From NCBI GenBank assembly GCA_938022205.1, contig CALIEB010000026.1, positions 62,001 through 126,000 of the forward strand: a DNA stretch of 64,000 nt, read 5' to 3'. Made by a program: the position numbers and the translations under genes. Positions within the stretch are counted from its first letter, which is position 1; the number at the start of each line of letters is the position of its first letter. Positions 53,488 to 61,801 of this stretch are shown here, piece by piece. Source of the DNA: an uncultured Anaerolineae bacterium (GTDB lineage: Bacteria > Chloroflexota > Anaerolineae > Aggregatilineales > Phototrophicaceae). The notes under the pieces are model-generated. The model did no database searches. It had not been told where the DNA came from and worked only from the letters and a program-made list of their open reading frames with translations.

Positions 53488-55419
53488 ATGCTAGGTCAGC
53501 GTTTGGTCGATTTTTACAATGTTGGCACGGTTTCTAAAGTGCCAACAGCAGTTTTAGGCGGTATCCCCAACATTGAAAAACTTCTAGCAACAAAAGCGAG
53601 CCATCGTGTCGCGTACTATAACCTAAAAGCGTTGGGGGAACACACATCTTTTGATGCTGAAGGGTTTTGGCTCGTGTTGTCTTATTATCTTGAGTCCATT
53701 TGCGATGTATTGGTATATCGGCTTATCGGTTTTAAGGATATTCAAGAAGACAGCACATCGTTTGATGGACTAGATAATAACTACAGCGTAAAAGCAACGC
53801 TTGAACCTTACAAGCAGGCATGGCAATTGCATATCACGTTGGATGCAGCCGCGCACGCACTGCACGAGACGACGCTAGATGTTATTGTGCCGACACTTGG
53901 TGCTTTGTGGGAAAAGTTGCCTGAACTGGCGCAAACCATTGCCCAAACGCTGACCTTGCCAACGCGCGACAACAGTACTAGTGCAGCGACAGCAGCATGG
54001 TCACAAGAAGCACTTGCGCAGCTAAAAACGTGGCAGCGTTTGCTAGCACAGTATTTTGCAACTGAAGTTTGGGATGACATACAGGCTTATGCTTGCTACC
54101 AGGCCATACAAGCCGAGCAAACACGGTTAGGCGAGGCCTGGCAGCCGACATTAATCGCGTTGTTTAGCGTGGTGTATCATCCCGAGTTTGCTAGCTTTTC
54201 ACCAGAAATTCGTCAAGGTCTCGAAGGATGGCAGCTTACAGTGCCAAGCGCATTGCTTTTGGCAGACAAGCGTTATAAGGCAGGGCAGGCACACGAAGCA
54301 GTCGCAACGCTGCAAAACAGCTTGATGACATACACGTATTCTGAGGCTGAACAAATGCTGCTCACAGCTAAAGCTGTGCAACTGCAGCTGTTGAGTGGAC
54401 GTTGGCACGATGCTTTCGCGCTGTGCCAAGCGTCTATTGAGGAAGGTTTGGCGGATGCGTCTGTTCTTGCCAGCTATGCGCAAGTACTAGCGACACTTGT
54501 TGCTAATCAAATACCTATACAGAGGCTTGTTTTGGCGGATGAAGTCGATGAGGAAATCACAGAAGCCTATCGTCTATCGCTGGAGAAGAGACGTGACAGC
54601 GGCGTGTTGCTGCGTTTGCTCGAACACCTTGCCGTTTTAGGCGACGACGAGGCTTTTGTAAGTGCCTTTGAACAAGTCTTTTCCGTTCAGGACGAAACGA
54701 CCATTTTGGAAGCTGTAGAGCTTCTTGAGCATTTTGAGTCTAGCGATGCGCTTGTTGAGCGACTTATTGAAGCGAGCGAAGCGTACCCCGACAAGCCACA
54801 TTACGCTGTTGCTTTGGCAAAAGCCTATTTGCTCAACGGTGAAGTGGAGGAGGCTGCTATCTTGATTAAGCAGCTAGAAGCCGATGAGCGTGTAGGCTAT
54901 CAAGAAGAGTTAGAACACTTGCGGCTTAAAATACGCTGGGAAGATTTTGACTATTGGTTTGGCGAGTTTGTCACGCAAATTGACGCGAACAATCCTCTGA
55001 ATGACCGCCAATTAGAGCTGTTAGAAGAAGTGATTGAAGTTGCACCGAGCTACGCTGAAGCCTATATCGCGTTAGCAAAAGCCTATCGCTTGATAGAGGA
55101 CGACGAGAGCGCGCTAGAAGTTATCACAGACGCGCAAACCCACGTTCAACATCCTGCCTTGTGGTCACTAGGCGCAGAAATTCTTTGGGACAGCGGCGAC
55201 ATCAGTTTGGGCATCAACTATTTGCTTAAAGGTATCGAGATGTATCCCGATAACGTTGCACTGCTAGCACAAATGGGCAAATTTATGTTTGATGCTGACC
55301 AACGCGAAGAGGCACGTGCTTATTTAGCACGCGCGGAAGCGTTAGCAACGACCAACCACCCTGACTTGCAGGTTGTACGCCGCTATATCGCTAGTCAGAT
55401 GGGACAAGATGAAGTGTAG
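53488..55419 (+). CDS. Large TPR-containing protein, unknown function
   Basis: A 643-residue soluble protein without signal peptide. The N-terminal ~200 residues (LVDFYNVGTVSKVPTAVLGG) form a domain I do not recognise, and residues ~240-640 are TPR-like helical repeats (YAVALAKAYLLNGEVEEAAILIKQ; YAEAYIALAKAYRLIEDDESALEV; MYPDNVALLAQMGKFM). It presumably mediates protein contacts. Its last 29 nt overlap the convergent yigZ gene. GGGAG lies upstream of ATG 53488. Confidence 0.78.
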   Translation: MLGQRLVDFYNVGTVSKVPTAVLGGIPNIEKLLATKASHRVAYYNLKALGEHTSFDAEGFWLVLSYYLESICDVLVYRLIGFKDIQEDSTSFDGLDNNYSVKATLEPYKQAWQLHITLDAAAHALHETTLDVIVPTLGALWEKLPELAQTIAQTLTLPTRDNSTSAATAAWSQEALAQLKTWQRLLAQYFATEVWDDIQAYACYQAIQAEQTRLGEAWQPTLIALFSVVYHPEFASFSPEIRQGLEGWQLTVPSALLLADKRYKAGQAHEAVATLQNSLMTYTYSEAEQMLLTAKAVQLQLLSGRWHDAFALCQASIEEGLADASVLASYAQVLATLVANQIPIQRLVLADEVDEEITEAYRLSLEKRRDSGVLLRLLEHLAVLGDDEAFVSAFEQVFSVQDETTILEAVELLEHFESSDALVERLIEASEAYPDKPHYAVALAKAYLLNGEVEEAAILIKQLEADERVGYQEELEHLRLKIRWEDFDYWFGEFVTQIDANNPLNDRQLELLEEVIEVAPSYAEAYIALAKAYRLIEDDESALEVITDAQTHVQHPALWSLGAEILWDSGDISLGINYLLKGIEMYPDNVALLAQMGKFMFDADQREEARAYLARAEALATTNHPDLQVVRRYIASQMGQDEV

Positions 55420-55999
55420 CTCTCCCGTTCGAGCGATTGATAATAGCAGCGCGCAAGCTGTCTACTTGGTCATCGGGCAGCTGCAGTGTAAGCGTAACCT
55501 GCTCACCAAAGTCCTCGTGAAGGACGTTTGTTTCTTCGGTGAGCAAATCTTTGATAGGCTGGTAAAGCGCATAGGGCAGAGTCGTCGTGCAGAGAGCCAG
55601 CTGTTGCGCGGGTTCAGTTGGCATCTTTGCAATGACGTGTTGTGCTGCTTCCGTATAGGCACGCACCAAGCCGCCTGTGCCGAGCTTTGTGCCGCCGAAG
55701 TACCGTGCGGTTACCAACACAATATCGCCTACGGGCTGTCCGCGTAAGACTGCCAAAGTGGGCGGACCAGCAGTGCCGCTTGGTTCACCATCGTCACTCA
55801 TGCCTTCGGTGACGGATGCGCCAAAGCCCACGCGAAACGCATAAACATAGTGATGCGCTTGCGGCAGATCTTGGCGCATTTGTGCGATAAAGGCGCGCGC
55901 CTCTGCCACCGTTTTGGCACAACCGGCAGTAGCAATAAAGCGCGATTTCGCTATGACTAGCTCATGGCGCGTTGTTTCTGCGGGACGGCGGTATTTCAT
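55391..55999 (-). CDS. YigZ/IMPACT family protein
   Basis: A 202-residue UPF0029/IMPACT-family protein. AKSRFIATAGCAKTVAEARAF, DDGEPSGTAGPPTLAVLRG, VLVTARYFGGTKLGTGGLVRAY are the conserved blocks, followed by the small C-terminal domain. Bacterial YigZ function is not firmly established; the eukaryotic relative IMPACT affects translation control. It stands alone on the - strand with 29-nt overlap with the TPR gene. The 215-nt gap upstream (56000-56214) holds the Trk promoter and nothing else I could name. Confidence 0.92.
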   Translation of the reverse strand: MKYRRPAETTRHELVIAKSRFIATAGCAKTVAEARAFIAQMRQDLPQAHHYVYAFRVGFGASVTEGMSDDGEPSGTAGPPTLAVLRGQPVGDIVLVTARYFGGTKLGTGGLVRAYTEAAQHVIAKMPTEPAQQLALCTTTLPYALYQPIKDLLTEETNVLHEDFGEQVTLTLQLPDDQVDSLRAAIINRSNGRATLHLVPSD

Positions 56000-56156
56000 A
56001 GGAATAACTTGATGGATGCGGCAAAAGGATTAGGCTATCGTTACGTAGGCTTACACGCATTGATGTTGCACGATAAGCATGGCTGCCTAAGCCTTAAGTA
56101 TATCATGTCGCGCGTTCAGACAAAACAGATTGTCCCTAATTTTATGCGGGTCTGCG

Positions 56157-56184
56157 TTGATATAGGGGACAAGTTTGCTATAAT
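56157..56184 (+). promoter_or_regulatory. Strong sigma-70-type promoter for the Trk operon
   Basis: TTGATA and a perfect TATAAT are separated by 16 nt (taggggacaagtttgc), about 30 nt from the first Trk-type ATG at 56215. Confidence 0.72.
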
Positions 56185-56214
56185 GGGGCTACTTAAGCAG
56201 GCGGTGAGAATATC

Positions 56215-56622
56215 ATGGCACAATCAAAGCACATTATTGTAGTGGGATGCGGACGCTTAGGCGGACTTTTGGCAACGCGCCTTAGCCACAGCGGACACAA
56301 AATTGTGGTCATCGATAAACGTGAAGCTGCTTTCGACAAACTTTCGGCGGACTTTAGCGGCTTTCGCTTCGTTGGCGATGTCACAGAGCTGAGCATTTTG
56401 CGCCAAGCAGACATCGAGCATGCCGATTATTTGTTTGCGGTCACAACTTTAGACAATACCAACCTCATGGTGGCGCAGGTCGCACGGCATATTTTCCACG
56501 TCCCACATGTGGTAGCGCGCGTGTTTGACCCTCTACGTGAGGCGGTTTACTGCGATTTTGGTATCCAGACCATTAGCCCCACCAAGCTAGCGTTGGAAAA
56601 TTTTATGAGCTGCGTGTTGTAA
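56215..56622 (+). CDS. TrkA-type RCK_N (NAD-binding) protein, single domain
   Basis: A 135-residue protein with only an RCK_N/TrkA-N Rossmann domain: HIIVVGCGRLGGLLATRL (GxGxxG), VIDKREAAFDKL with the acidic ribose-binding residue, and GDVTELSILRQADIEHAD. There is no RCK_C domain, unlike a typical TrkA. It is followed after 12 nt by a two-domain RCK protein and then TrkH, so it probably acts as a regulatory partner. Confidence 0.9.
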   Translation: MAQSKHIIVVGCGRLGGLLATRLSHSGHKIVVIDKREAAFDKLSADFSGFRFVGDVTELSILRQADIEHADYLFAVTTLDNTNLMVAQVARHIFHVPHVVARVFDPLREAVYCDFGIQTISPTKLALENFMSCVL

Positions 56623-56634
56623 GAAGGGCGAGGT

Positions 56635-57300
56635 ATGCGCGTAATCCTCATTGGGGGTAGCAAAACCGTTTACTTTCTAGCACGGGGTTTCGTACAAAGG
56701 CGTTATCACGTGACAATTATTAATCGTGACCCTGTGCGCAGCCGCGAATTGGCGCAGACAACCAAAGCAACGGTTGTGCTAGGTGAGGGAACAGACATTA
56801 ATCGCTTAGAAGAAGCGGGCGCACGGCAAGCCGATATTCTCTTGGCGTTAACATCCAAAGACCAAGATAACCTGATTGCGTGCCAAATTGCCCAACGCAA
56901 GTTTGGCATTCCGCGCACGATTGCTTTGGTTAATGACCCTGAGAACGAAGCCGTTTTCAAGCAGCTCGGCGTGCAGATGGCATTCTCTGCGACGCGCATC
57001 ATCGCGTCCATTATTGAGCAGGAGACTGATTTTGATGACATCACCAACATGATGTCGTTAGCGCAAGGACGTGTTAACATCATCGACGTACGCCTAGACA
57101 AAGATTCCCCGGCAATTGGCAAAACACTCACGGAATTAGAGCTTACAGACAACGCGCTGATTGCCTGCATTATTCGCAACAATGTGATGATTGTGCCGCG
57201 CGGTTTGACGCGGCTTGAAGTCAATGACCACCTGCTACTCATCAGCGACCCGCAGCACCAGAAGCAGAATCTGATTGTCCTCACAGGGCATTACACGTAA
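56635..57300 (+). CDS. TrkA-type potassium uptake regulator (RCK_N + RCK_C)
   Basis: A 221-residue RCK protein. The N-terminal domain has VILIGGSKTVYFLARGF, a changed glycine motif (GGSKTV rather than GxGxxG), and GEGTDINRLEEAGARQADILLALTSKDQDN. An RCK_C domain runs from about 135 to 215 (VNIIDVRLDKDSPAIGKTL). It lies between the single-domain RCK_N gene and trkH, 3 nt before trkH. The departure from GxGxxG suggests its nucleotide binding may differ from that of its neighbour. Confidence 0.9.
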   Translation: MRVILIGGSKTVYFLARGFVQRRYHVTIINRDPVRSRELAQTTKATVVLGEGTDINRLEEAGARQADILLALTSKDQDNLIACQIAQRKFGIPRTIALVNDPENEAVFKQLGVQMAFSATRIIASIIEQETDFDDITNMMSLAQGRVNIIDVRLDKDSPAIGKTLTELELTDNALIACIIRNNVMIVPRGLTRLEVNDHLLLISDPQHQKQNLIVLTGHYT

Positions 57301-57303
57301 CTT

Positions 57304-58794
57304 ATGCGCTACTATGCCTACCTTCTCGCGCACTATCGGCTCATTTTGAAATACAGCGGTGGGCTGCTAGCGTTAATTGGTGTGTTAAACGCCGTGCCAT
57401 TGTTGGTTATCGCGTTTTACCTAGACGAGATGCTTCATGCACCTGCTTTTCTCCTAGCGAGCGTGCCACTGTTTGTGCTTGGTAGCTTGCTCTGGACACA
57501 TATCAAGCAATCGGAAGAGTACTCTCTATCTGTGCAAGATGGCTACGTCATCGTGATGCTGTCTTGGGTTTTCGCTATTTCTGCCAGTGCTTTGCCATTT
57601 ATGCTGGTGAGCAATCTTAACTTTACGCAAGCATGGTTTGAAGCGACTAGCGGTTGGACAACAACCGGTTTAAGCGTCGTTGATGTCAAGAATGCCCCTA
57701 AAATCATACTGTTTCACCGTAGCTTCCTACAGCTTGCTGGCGGTGCTGGCTTTGCGATTATTGCCTTGAGCGTGCTGTCAAGCGTAGGCAACGTTGGCTT
57801 GAGCATGGCGGAAGGTCGCACAGACCAGCTCGCGCCGCATGTGCGGCAGTCGGCAAACATTGTGCTGCGCATGTATGCAGGCTATATTGTGTTTGGCGTG
57901 CTTGCGTTGAAACTAGCTGGTATGGGGTGGTTCGATGCTGTTAACCATGCGTTTGCCGCGATTGCGACCGGTGGGTTTTCTACGCACCCCAATTCGATTG
58001 GACATTGGAATAACGCCGCAATAGAGCTAGTCATCATCGTTTTGATGCTTATCGGCACAACCAACTTTTTCCTGAGCTACACGCTGCTAAAGGGCAAAGT
58101 ACGCGCCTTTTTTCGCAGCGGCGAAGTGCGAATTTTTTTGGTCATCCTTCCGCTGGCATGTTTGTTATTGCTCTTTGTTGTGACGATGCCGCTCTATAAC
58201 ATGTTGGACATCGCGCTGCGAGTGGCATTGTTTGAGGCAGTCTCAGCAGGGACTAGTACAGGCTTTAGCCTTGTTTCTTATCATAATTGGTCTGGGTTTG
58301 GATGGTTAATGCTCGTACTGCTAATGTTGATTGGTGGTGGTAGCGGTTCTACATCTGGCGGACTGAAATATTTGCGCGTGTATATTCTCTATAAGGCGAT
58401 TATGTGGGAGTTCAAGCGCGTATTTATGCCTACCCACATGGTCAACGAGCCGGCAATTTGGCAAGGTGAAAAGCGTGAGCTGTTAGTCGACAAGCAAGTG
58501 CGTCAAGTGGCAGTTTATCTCGGCATTTACTTGGCTGCATTTGTGCTGGGTTGCGGCGCGTTTATGGCACATGGCTACGGGTTTCAGGAGAGCGTCTTTG
58601 AATATGCCAGCACGTTGGCAACTGCCGGCCTGTCTGTCGGCATTACGCAAGCCGATATGCCCGCACTGCTGCTTTGGCTGCAATCGGTGACGATGCTTTT
58701 AGGCAGACTAGAGTTTTTTGCGGTGATTATTGGTGTTGTCAAGCTCGTGACAGACGTTCGCCGACTGCTGTTTAAGGATGGTGTTGGGGTATGA
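57304..58794 (+). CDS. TrkH-type potassium transporter
   Basis: A 496-residue Trk/Ktr channel subunit with the four-repeat pore. The filter-region segments are ATSGWTTTGLSV, AATGGFST-like IATGGFSTH, EAVSAGTSTGFSL and STLATAGLSVGI. It should conduct K+ under control of the two RCK proteins upstream. Its stop overlaps the start of the beta-phosphoglucomutase gene by 4 nt, a surprising coupling of ion transport to sugar metabolism. Confidence 0.94.
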   Translation: MRYYAYLLAHYRLILKYSGGLLALIGVLNAVPLLVIAFYLDEMLHAPAFLLASVPLFVLGSLLWTHIKQSEEYSLSVQDGYVIVMLSWVFAISASALPFMLVSNLNFTQAWFEATSGWTTTGLSVVDVKNAPKIILFHRSFLQLAGGAGFAIIALSVLSSVGNVGLSMAEGRTDQLAPHVRQSANIVLRMYAGYIVFGVLALKLAGMGWFDAVNHAFAAIATGGFSTHPNSIGHWNNAAIELVIIVLMLIGTTNFFLSYTLLKGKVRAFFRSGEVRIFLVILPLACLLLLFVVTMPLYNMLDIALRVALFEAVSAGTSTGFSLVSYHNWSGFGWLMLVLLMLIGGGSGSTSGGLKYLRVYILYKAIMWEFKRVFMPTHMVNEPAIWQGEKRELLVDKQVRQVAVYLGIYLAAFVLGCGAFMAHGYGFQESVFEYASTLATAGLSVGITQADMPALLLWLQSVTMLLGRLEFFAVIIGVVKLVTDVRRLLFKDGVGV

Positions 58795-59438
58795 CCCAAA
58801 AGCTGCCGCGCGCGCTTATCTTTGACCTCGATGGCGTGCTAACACATACGGATGATTATCACTATTTGGCGTGGCAGCGCGTTGCTCAAGAAGAAGGGCT
58901 TCCATTCGACCCCAGTTACAAAGACCGTTTTCGCGGCATGACGCGCCAGCAAAGCGTTGAGATTTTGCTGGGAGAACGCCAAGTCAGCGATGAAACAAAA
59001 GAGCGTTACATGGCGCGCAAGCACGCTTATTTTACAGAACTGATAAACCAGCTTAGCCCTATGCATTTGCTAGAGGGTGTAGGCGATTTGTTGCAGGAGG
59101 CAAAAGCCCAGCACCTTGCCTTAGCTTTAGCTTCTTCGAGCAAGAATGCCCACGACGTGTGTGCGCGGCTTGGCGTGCTTGCGTTGTTTGATGTGATTTG
59201 CGATGGAAACAGCCCTGTGCCGCCCAAACCCGCGCCGGATATTTTTCTATTGGCAGCACGACAGCTAGGGGTATCCGCCAGCGATGCGGTTGTTTTTGAG
59301 GATTCGCAAGCCGGTGTCAAAGGCGCGCTTGAAGGCGGCTTTTGGGTGGTCGGGGTAGGCAAAGCAGCGCGCAACGCGCATCGACACTATGACACGTTAG
59401 CTGGTGTGCGTTTGTCCGAATTGAAAATACCGTTCTAG
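58791..59438 (+). CDS. Beta-phosphoglucomutase-like HAD hydrolase
   Basis: A 215-residue HAD-superfamily protein of the beta-phosphoglucomutase group, which would interconvert beta-glucose 1-phosphate and glucose 6-phosphate. Motif I FDLDGVLTHTDDYHYLAWQ (nucleophile D, acid/base D), LALASSSKNA (motif II), and VFEDSQAGVKGA (motif III/IV) are present. Beta-PGM usually works with a maltose-, kojibiose- or trehalose-type phosphorylase; here a GH2 gene follows 29 nt later. Other HAD phosphatase activities are possible. Confidence 0.88.
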   Translation: MTQKLPRALIFDLDGVLTHTDDYHYLAWQRVAQEEGLPFDPSYKDRFRGMTRQQSVEILLGERQVSDETKERYMARKHAYFTELINQLSPMHLLEGVGDLLQEAKAQHLALALASSSKNAHDVCARLGVLALFDVICDGNSPVPPKPAPDIFLLAARQLGVSASDAVVFEDSQAGVKGALEGGFWVVGVGKAARNAHRHYDTLAGVRLSELKIPF

Positions 59439-59467
59439 CACTCATCTCGCACAGGGAGAAAAACGTA

Positions 59468-61672
59468 ATGCGCTCGGTTTATGGGTTTAACGACAATTGG
59501 TTTTATGTGCCACAGGAGACGGAAGTAAATAGTGACCTCAGCACGTTTACAGAAGTGACCTTGCCGCACACGAACAGGCTGTTCCCTTATCACAATTTTG
59601 ACGACGCAGAGTATCAGTTTATCAGCACGTATCGCAAGACGTTTCGCTTGCCCGAAGCACGGCAGGGGAGGCGCGTGTATCTGACGTTTGATGGGGTGCT
59701 AAGTGCTTGCACAGTGCGTATCAACCAACACACATTTCCCGAGCAGCGCGGCGGCTTTGTTCCTCACACTTATGACATCACCGACTATCTTAACGAGGAA
59801 GGAGACAACCATCTCTGGGTTTGGGTGGATAGCCGCGAGCGGGCGGATATTCCCCCGTTTGGCTATACCGTTGATTTTATGGTCTTCGGCGGCATTTACC
59901 GCGATGTGACCTTGCGCTACCTTGAACCTATTCACATCGAGAACGTGCAGATTCGCGCGCATGGTCTGCTCACAGACGCGCCAAGCGTCGAGTTTGTGGT
60001 AACGGTGCGTAATGAGACGGACAAGCCAGCGTCGGTGACAATTGTCGCAAAGATGGCGTTTTGGACGGACGAATACAGCGAAGGTATCGTTGAACCGCAC
60101 AGCACAACGCGGCTGACAGCGTGGTCATCGCTGCGCGACATGCCTAAGAGCGCGCGCCAGCTGTGGTCTTTGGACAATCCCAAACTGTACGATTTTCACG
60201 TCGAACTCGCAGACACGGCGACTGTTACCAGCGCGCAAGAACGGCTTTACGACCGCGTAACCGTGCGCACGGGGCTGCGAGAGGCTGGATTTGCCCAAGA
60301 CGGGTTTTACCTAAACGGTGAGCGTGTGAAGCTCTTTGGTCTCAACCGCCATCAGATGTTCCCATATATTGGCGCAGCAGCTCCACGTCGTTTGCAGCGT
60401 CGTGATGCCGACATTTTGAAGTATGAGCTGGGTTGTAATATCGTGCGCACGTCGCACTACCCGCAAAGCCCACACTTTTTAGAACGCTGCGACGAGATTG
60501 GCTTGTTGGTGTTTGAGGAAATCCCCGGCTGGCAGCACATTGGCAACGAAGACTGGAAAACCTTAAGCCTGCGCGACGTGCGTGCTATGATAGAGCGCGA
60601 TTGGAATCATCCCTCGATTGTATTGTGGGGCGTGCGCATCAACGAATCGTGGGACGACCACGACTTTTACACGCGCACGAACGCGCTGGCACGCGAGCTT
60701 GACCCGACGCGGCAAACAGGCGGCGTGCGCTTCTTTCTTGGCAGCGAGTTTTTAGAAGATGTTTACACGCTCAATGACTTCTCCAACGACATTCTTGAGC
60801 CAGAAAAGACCCCACACCTTGTCACCGAGTTTAACGGGCATATGTTCCCTACGAAAACGTGGGACAACGAGGAACGGCGCGTAGAGCATGCGCTGCGGCA
60901 CGCGCGCATCCAGTCAAAACAGTTCAGTATGGGTGGCGTAGCGGGTGCAATTGGCTGGTGCGCGTTTGACTACAACACGCACAAAGAGTTTGGCGCAGGT
61001 GACCGCATTTGTTACCACGGCGTGATGGACATCTTTCGCTTGCCCAAGTTTGCTGCGTACTTTTACGAAAGCCAGCAAAGCCCTCAACAGAAGGTTGTCC
61101 TGCGTCCGGCAACGAACTGGGCGTTAGGTGATGTGAAAGAGGGGTTGATTGAACCGGTAACGGTCTTCAGCAACTGCGAAGAGCTTGTCGTGACGATTGG
61201 TGGCGTGGTGCAGGGCAATTATAAGCCTGACTATGCGCGCTACCCGAACCTGCCATATCCGCCGTTTACAATTGACAACTTAGACGTTCGCTTGGCGCAT
61301 CCCTACGGCGACATTCAGTTTGTGGGCTTGATAGGCGGCGAGAAAGTCGCCGAGTGTACCATTGCCAGCGAAAAGCTCCCGCGCCAGCTTGTGCTAAGTT
61401 TAGACGACGAGGCAATCTATGCCGACGGTGCGGACATGACCCGTCTCGTTATCCGTGCTGTCGACACCTATGGCAACACGCTGCCTTATGCGCTGTCTGT
61501 CGTTTATTTGCGCCTCGAAGGCGAAGCCGAGCTGATAGGCGACAATCCTTTCGTGCTAGCTGGTGGGCAAGGCGCAGTGTATATCAAAGCTAAGCGTGAG
61601 CGTGGCAAGGTGCGCGTTGAAGCAAGAGCTGACCGCTTACCGGCTGCTTACGTTGAACTGAATATCATCTGA
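59468..61672 (+). CDS. Glycoside hydrolase family 2 protein
   Basis: A 734-residue GH2 enzyme (beta-galactosidase, beta-glucuronidase or beta-mannosidase type) with N-terminal sugar-binding jelly-roll, Ig-like domain, TIM barrel and a C-terminal beta domain. LFGLNRHQMFPYIGAAAPRR, NIVRTSHYPQSPHFLERCDE, VLWGVRINES (acid/base Glu, near 395) and HLVTEFNGHMF (nucleophile Glu, near 457) are visible. No signal peptide, so it is likely cytoplasmic. Specificity cannot be assigned. It follows beta-PGM on the same strand. Confidence 0.92.
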   Translation: MRSVYGFNDNWFYVPQETEVNSDLSTFTEVTLPHTNRLFPYHNFDDAEYQFISTYRKTFRLPEARQGRRVYLTFDGVLSACTVRINQHTFPEQRGGFVPHTYDITDYLNEEGDNHLWVWVDSRERADIPPFGYTVDFMVFGGIYRDVTLRYLEPIHIENVQIRAHGLLTDAPSVEFVVTVRNETDKPASVTIVAKMAFWTDEYSEGIVEPHSTTRLTAWSSLRDMPKSARQLWSLDNPKLYDFHVELADTATVTSAQERLYDRVTVRTGLREAGFAQDGFYLNGERVKLFGLNRHQMFPYIGAAAPRRLQRRDADILKYELGCNIVRTSHYPQSPHFLERCDEIGLLVFEEIPGWQHIGNEDWKTLSLRDVRAMIERDWNHPSIVLWGVRINESWDDHDFYTRTNALARELDPTRQTGGVRFFLGSEFLEDVYTLNDFSNDILEPEKTPHLVTEFNGHMFPTKTWDNEERRVEHALRHARIQSKQFSMGGVAGAIGWCAFDYNTHKEFGAGDRICYHGVMDIFRLPKFAAYFYESQQSPQQKVVLRPATNWALGDVKEGLIEPVTVFSNCEELVVTIGGVVQGNYKPDYARYPNLPYPPFTIDNLDVRLAHPYGDIQFVGLIGGEKVAECTIASEKLPRQLVLSLDDEAIYADGADMTRLVIRAVDTYGNTLPYALSVVYLRLEGEAELIGDNPFVLAGGQGAVYIKAKRERGKVRVEARADRLPAAYVELNII

Positions 61673-61680
61673 AGTGCGCT

Positions 61681-61797
61681 ATGAGAGGCTTATTATCGCG
61701 TGAAAACGCCTTTGCGCTAGGACTTTGTGTGCTGATATTGCTGCTTATCATCTTCACAACTGACAGCGCACCGCAGTGGATTTATCAAGGTTTCTAG
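61681..61797 (+). CDS. Small single-TM protein (38 aa), not in ORF track
   Basis: An ATG at 61681 opens a 38-codon frame ending at TAG 61795-61797, with a single hydrophobic helix (FALGLCVLILLLIIFTTD). It fills the gap between GH2 and the MBOAT gene, 4 nt before the latter. The RBS is weak (GAAGTG). The unusual hydrophobic composition and tight spacing suggest it is real and part of the acyltransferase module, but I have no homology evidence. Confidence 0.5.
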   Translation: MRGLLSRENAFALGLCVLILLLIIFTTDSAPQWIYQGF

Positions 61798-61801
61798 CGG
61801 C

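Noticed and set aside
56706-57284. 192-aa - strand ORF antisense to the RCK gene
   Set aside because: Ser/Arg/Met-rich shadow of a clear RCK_N/RCK_C protein.
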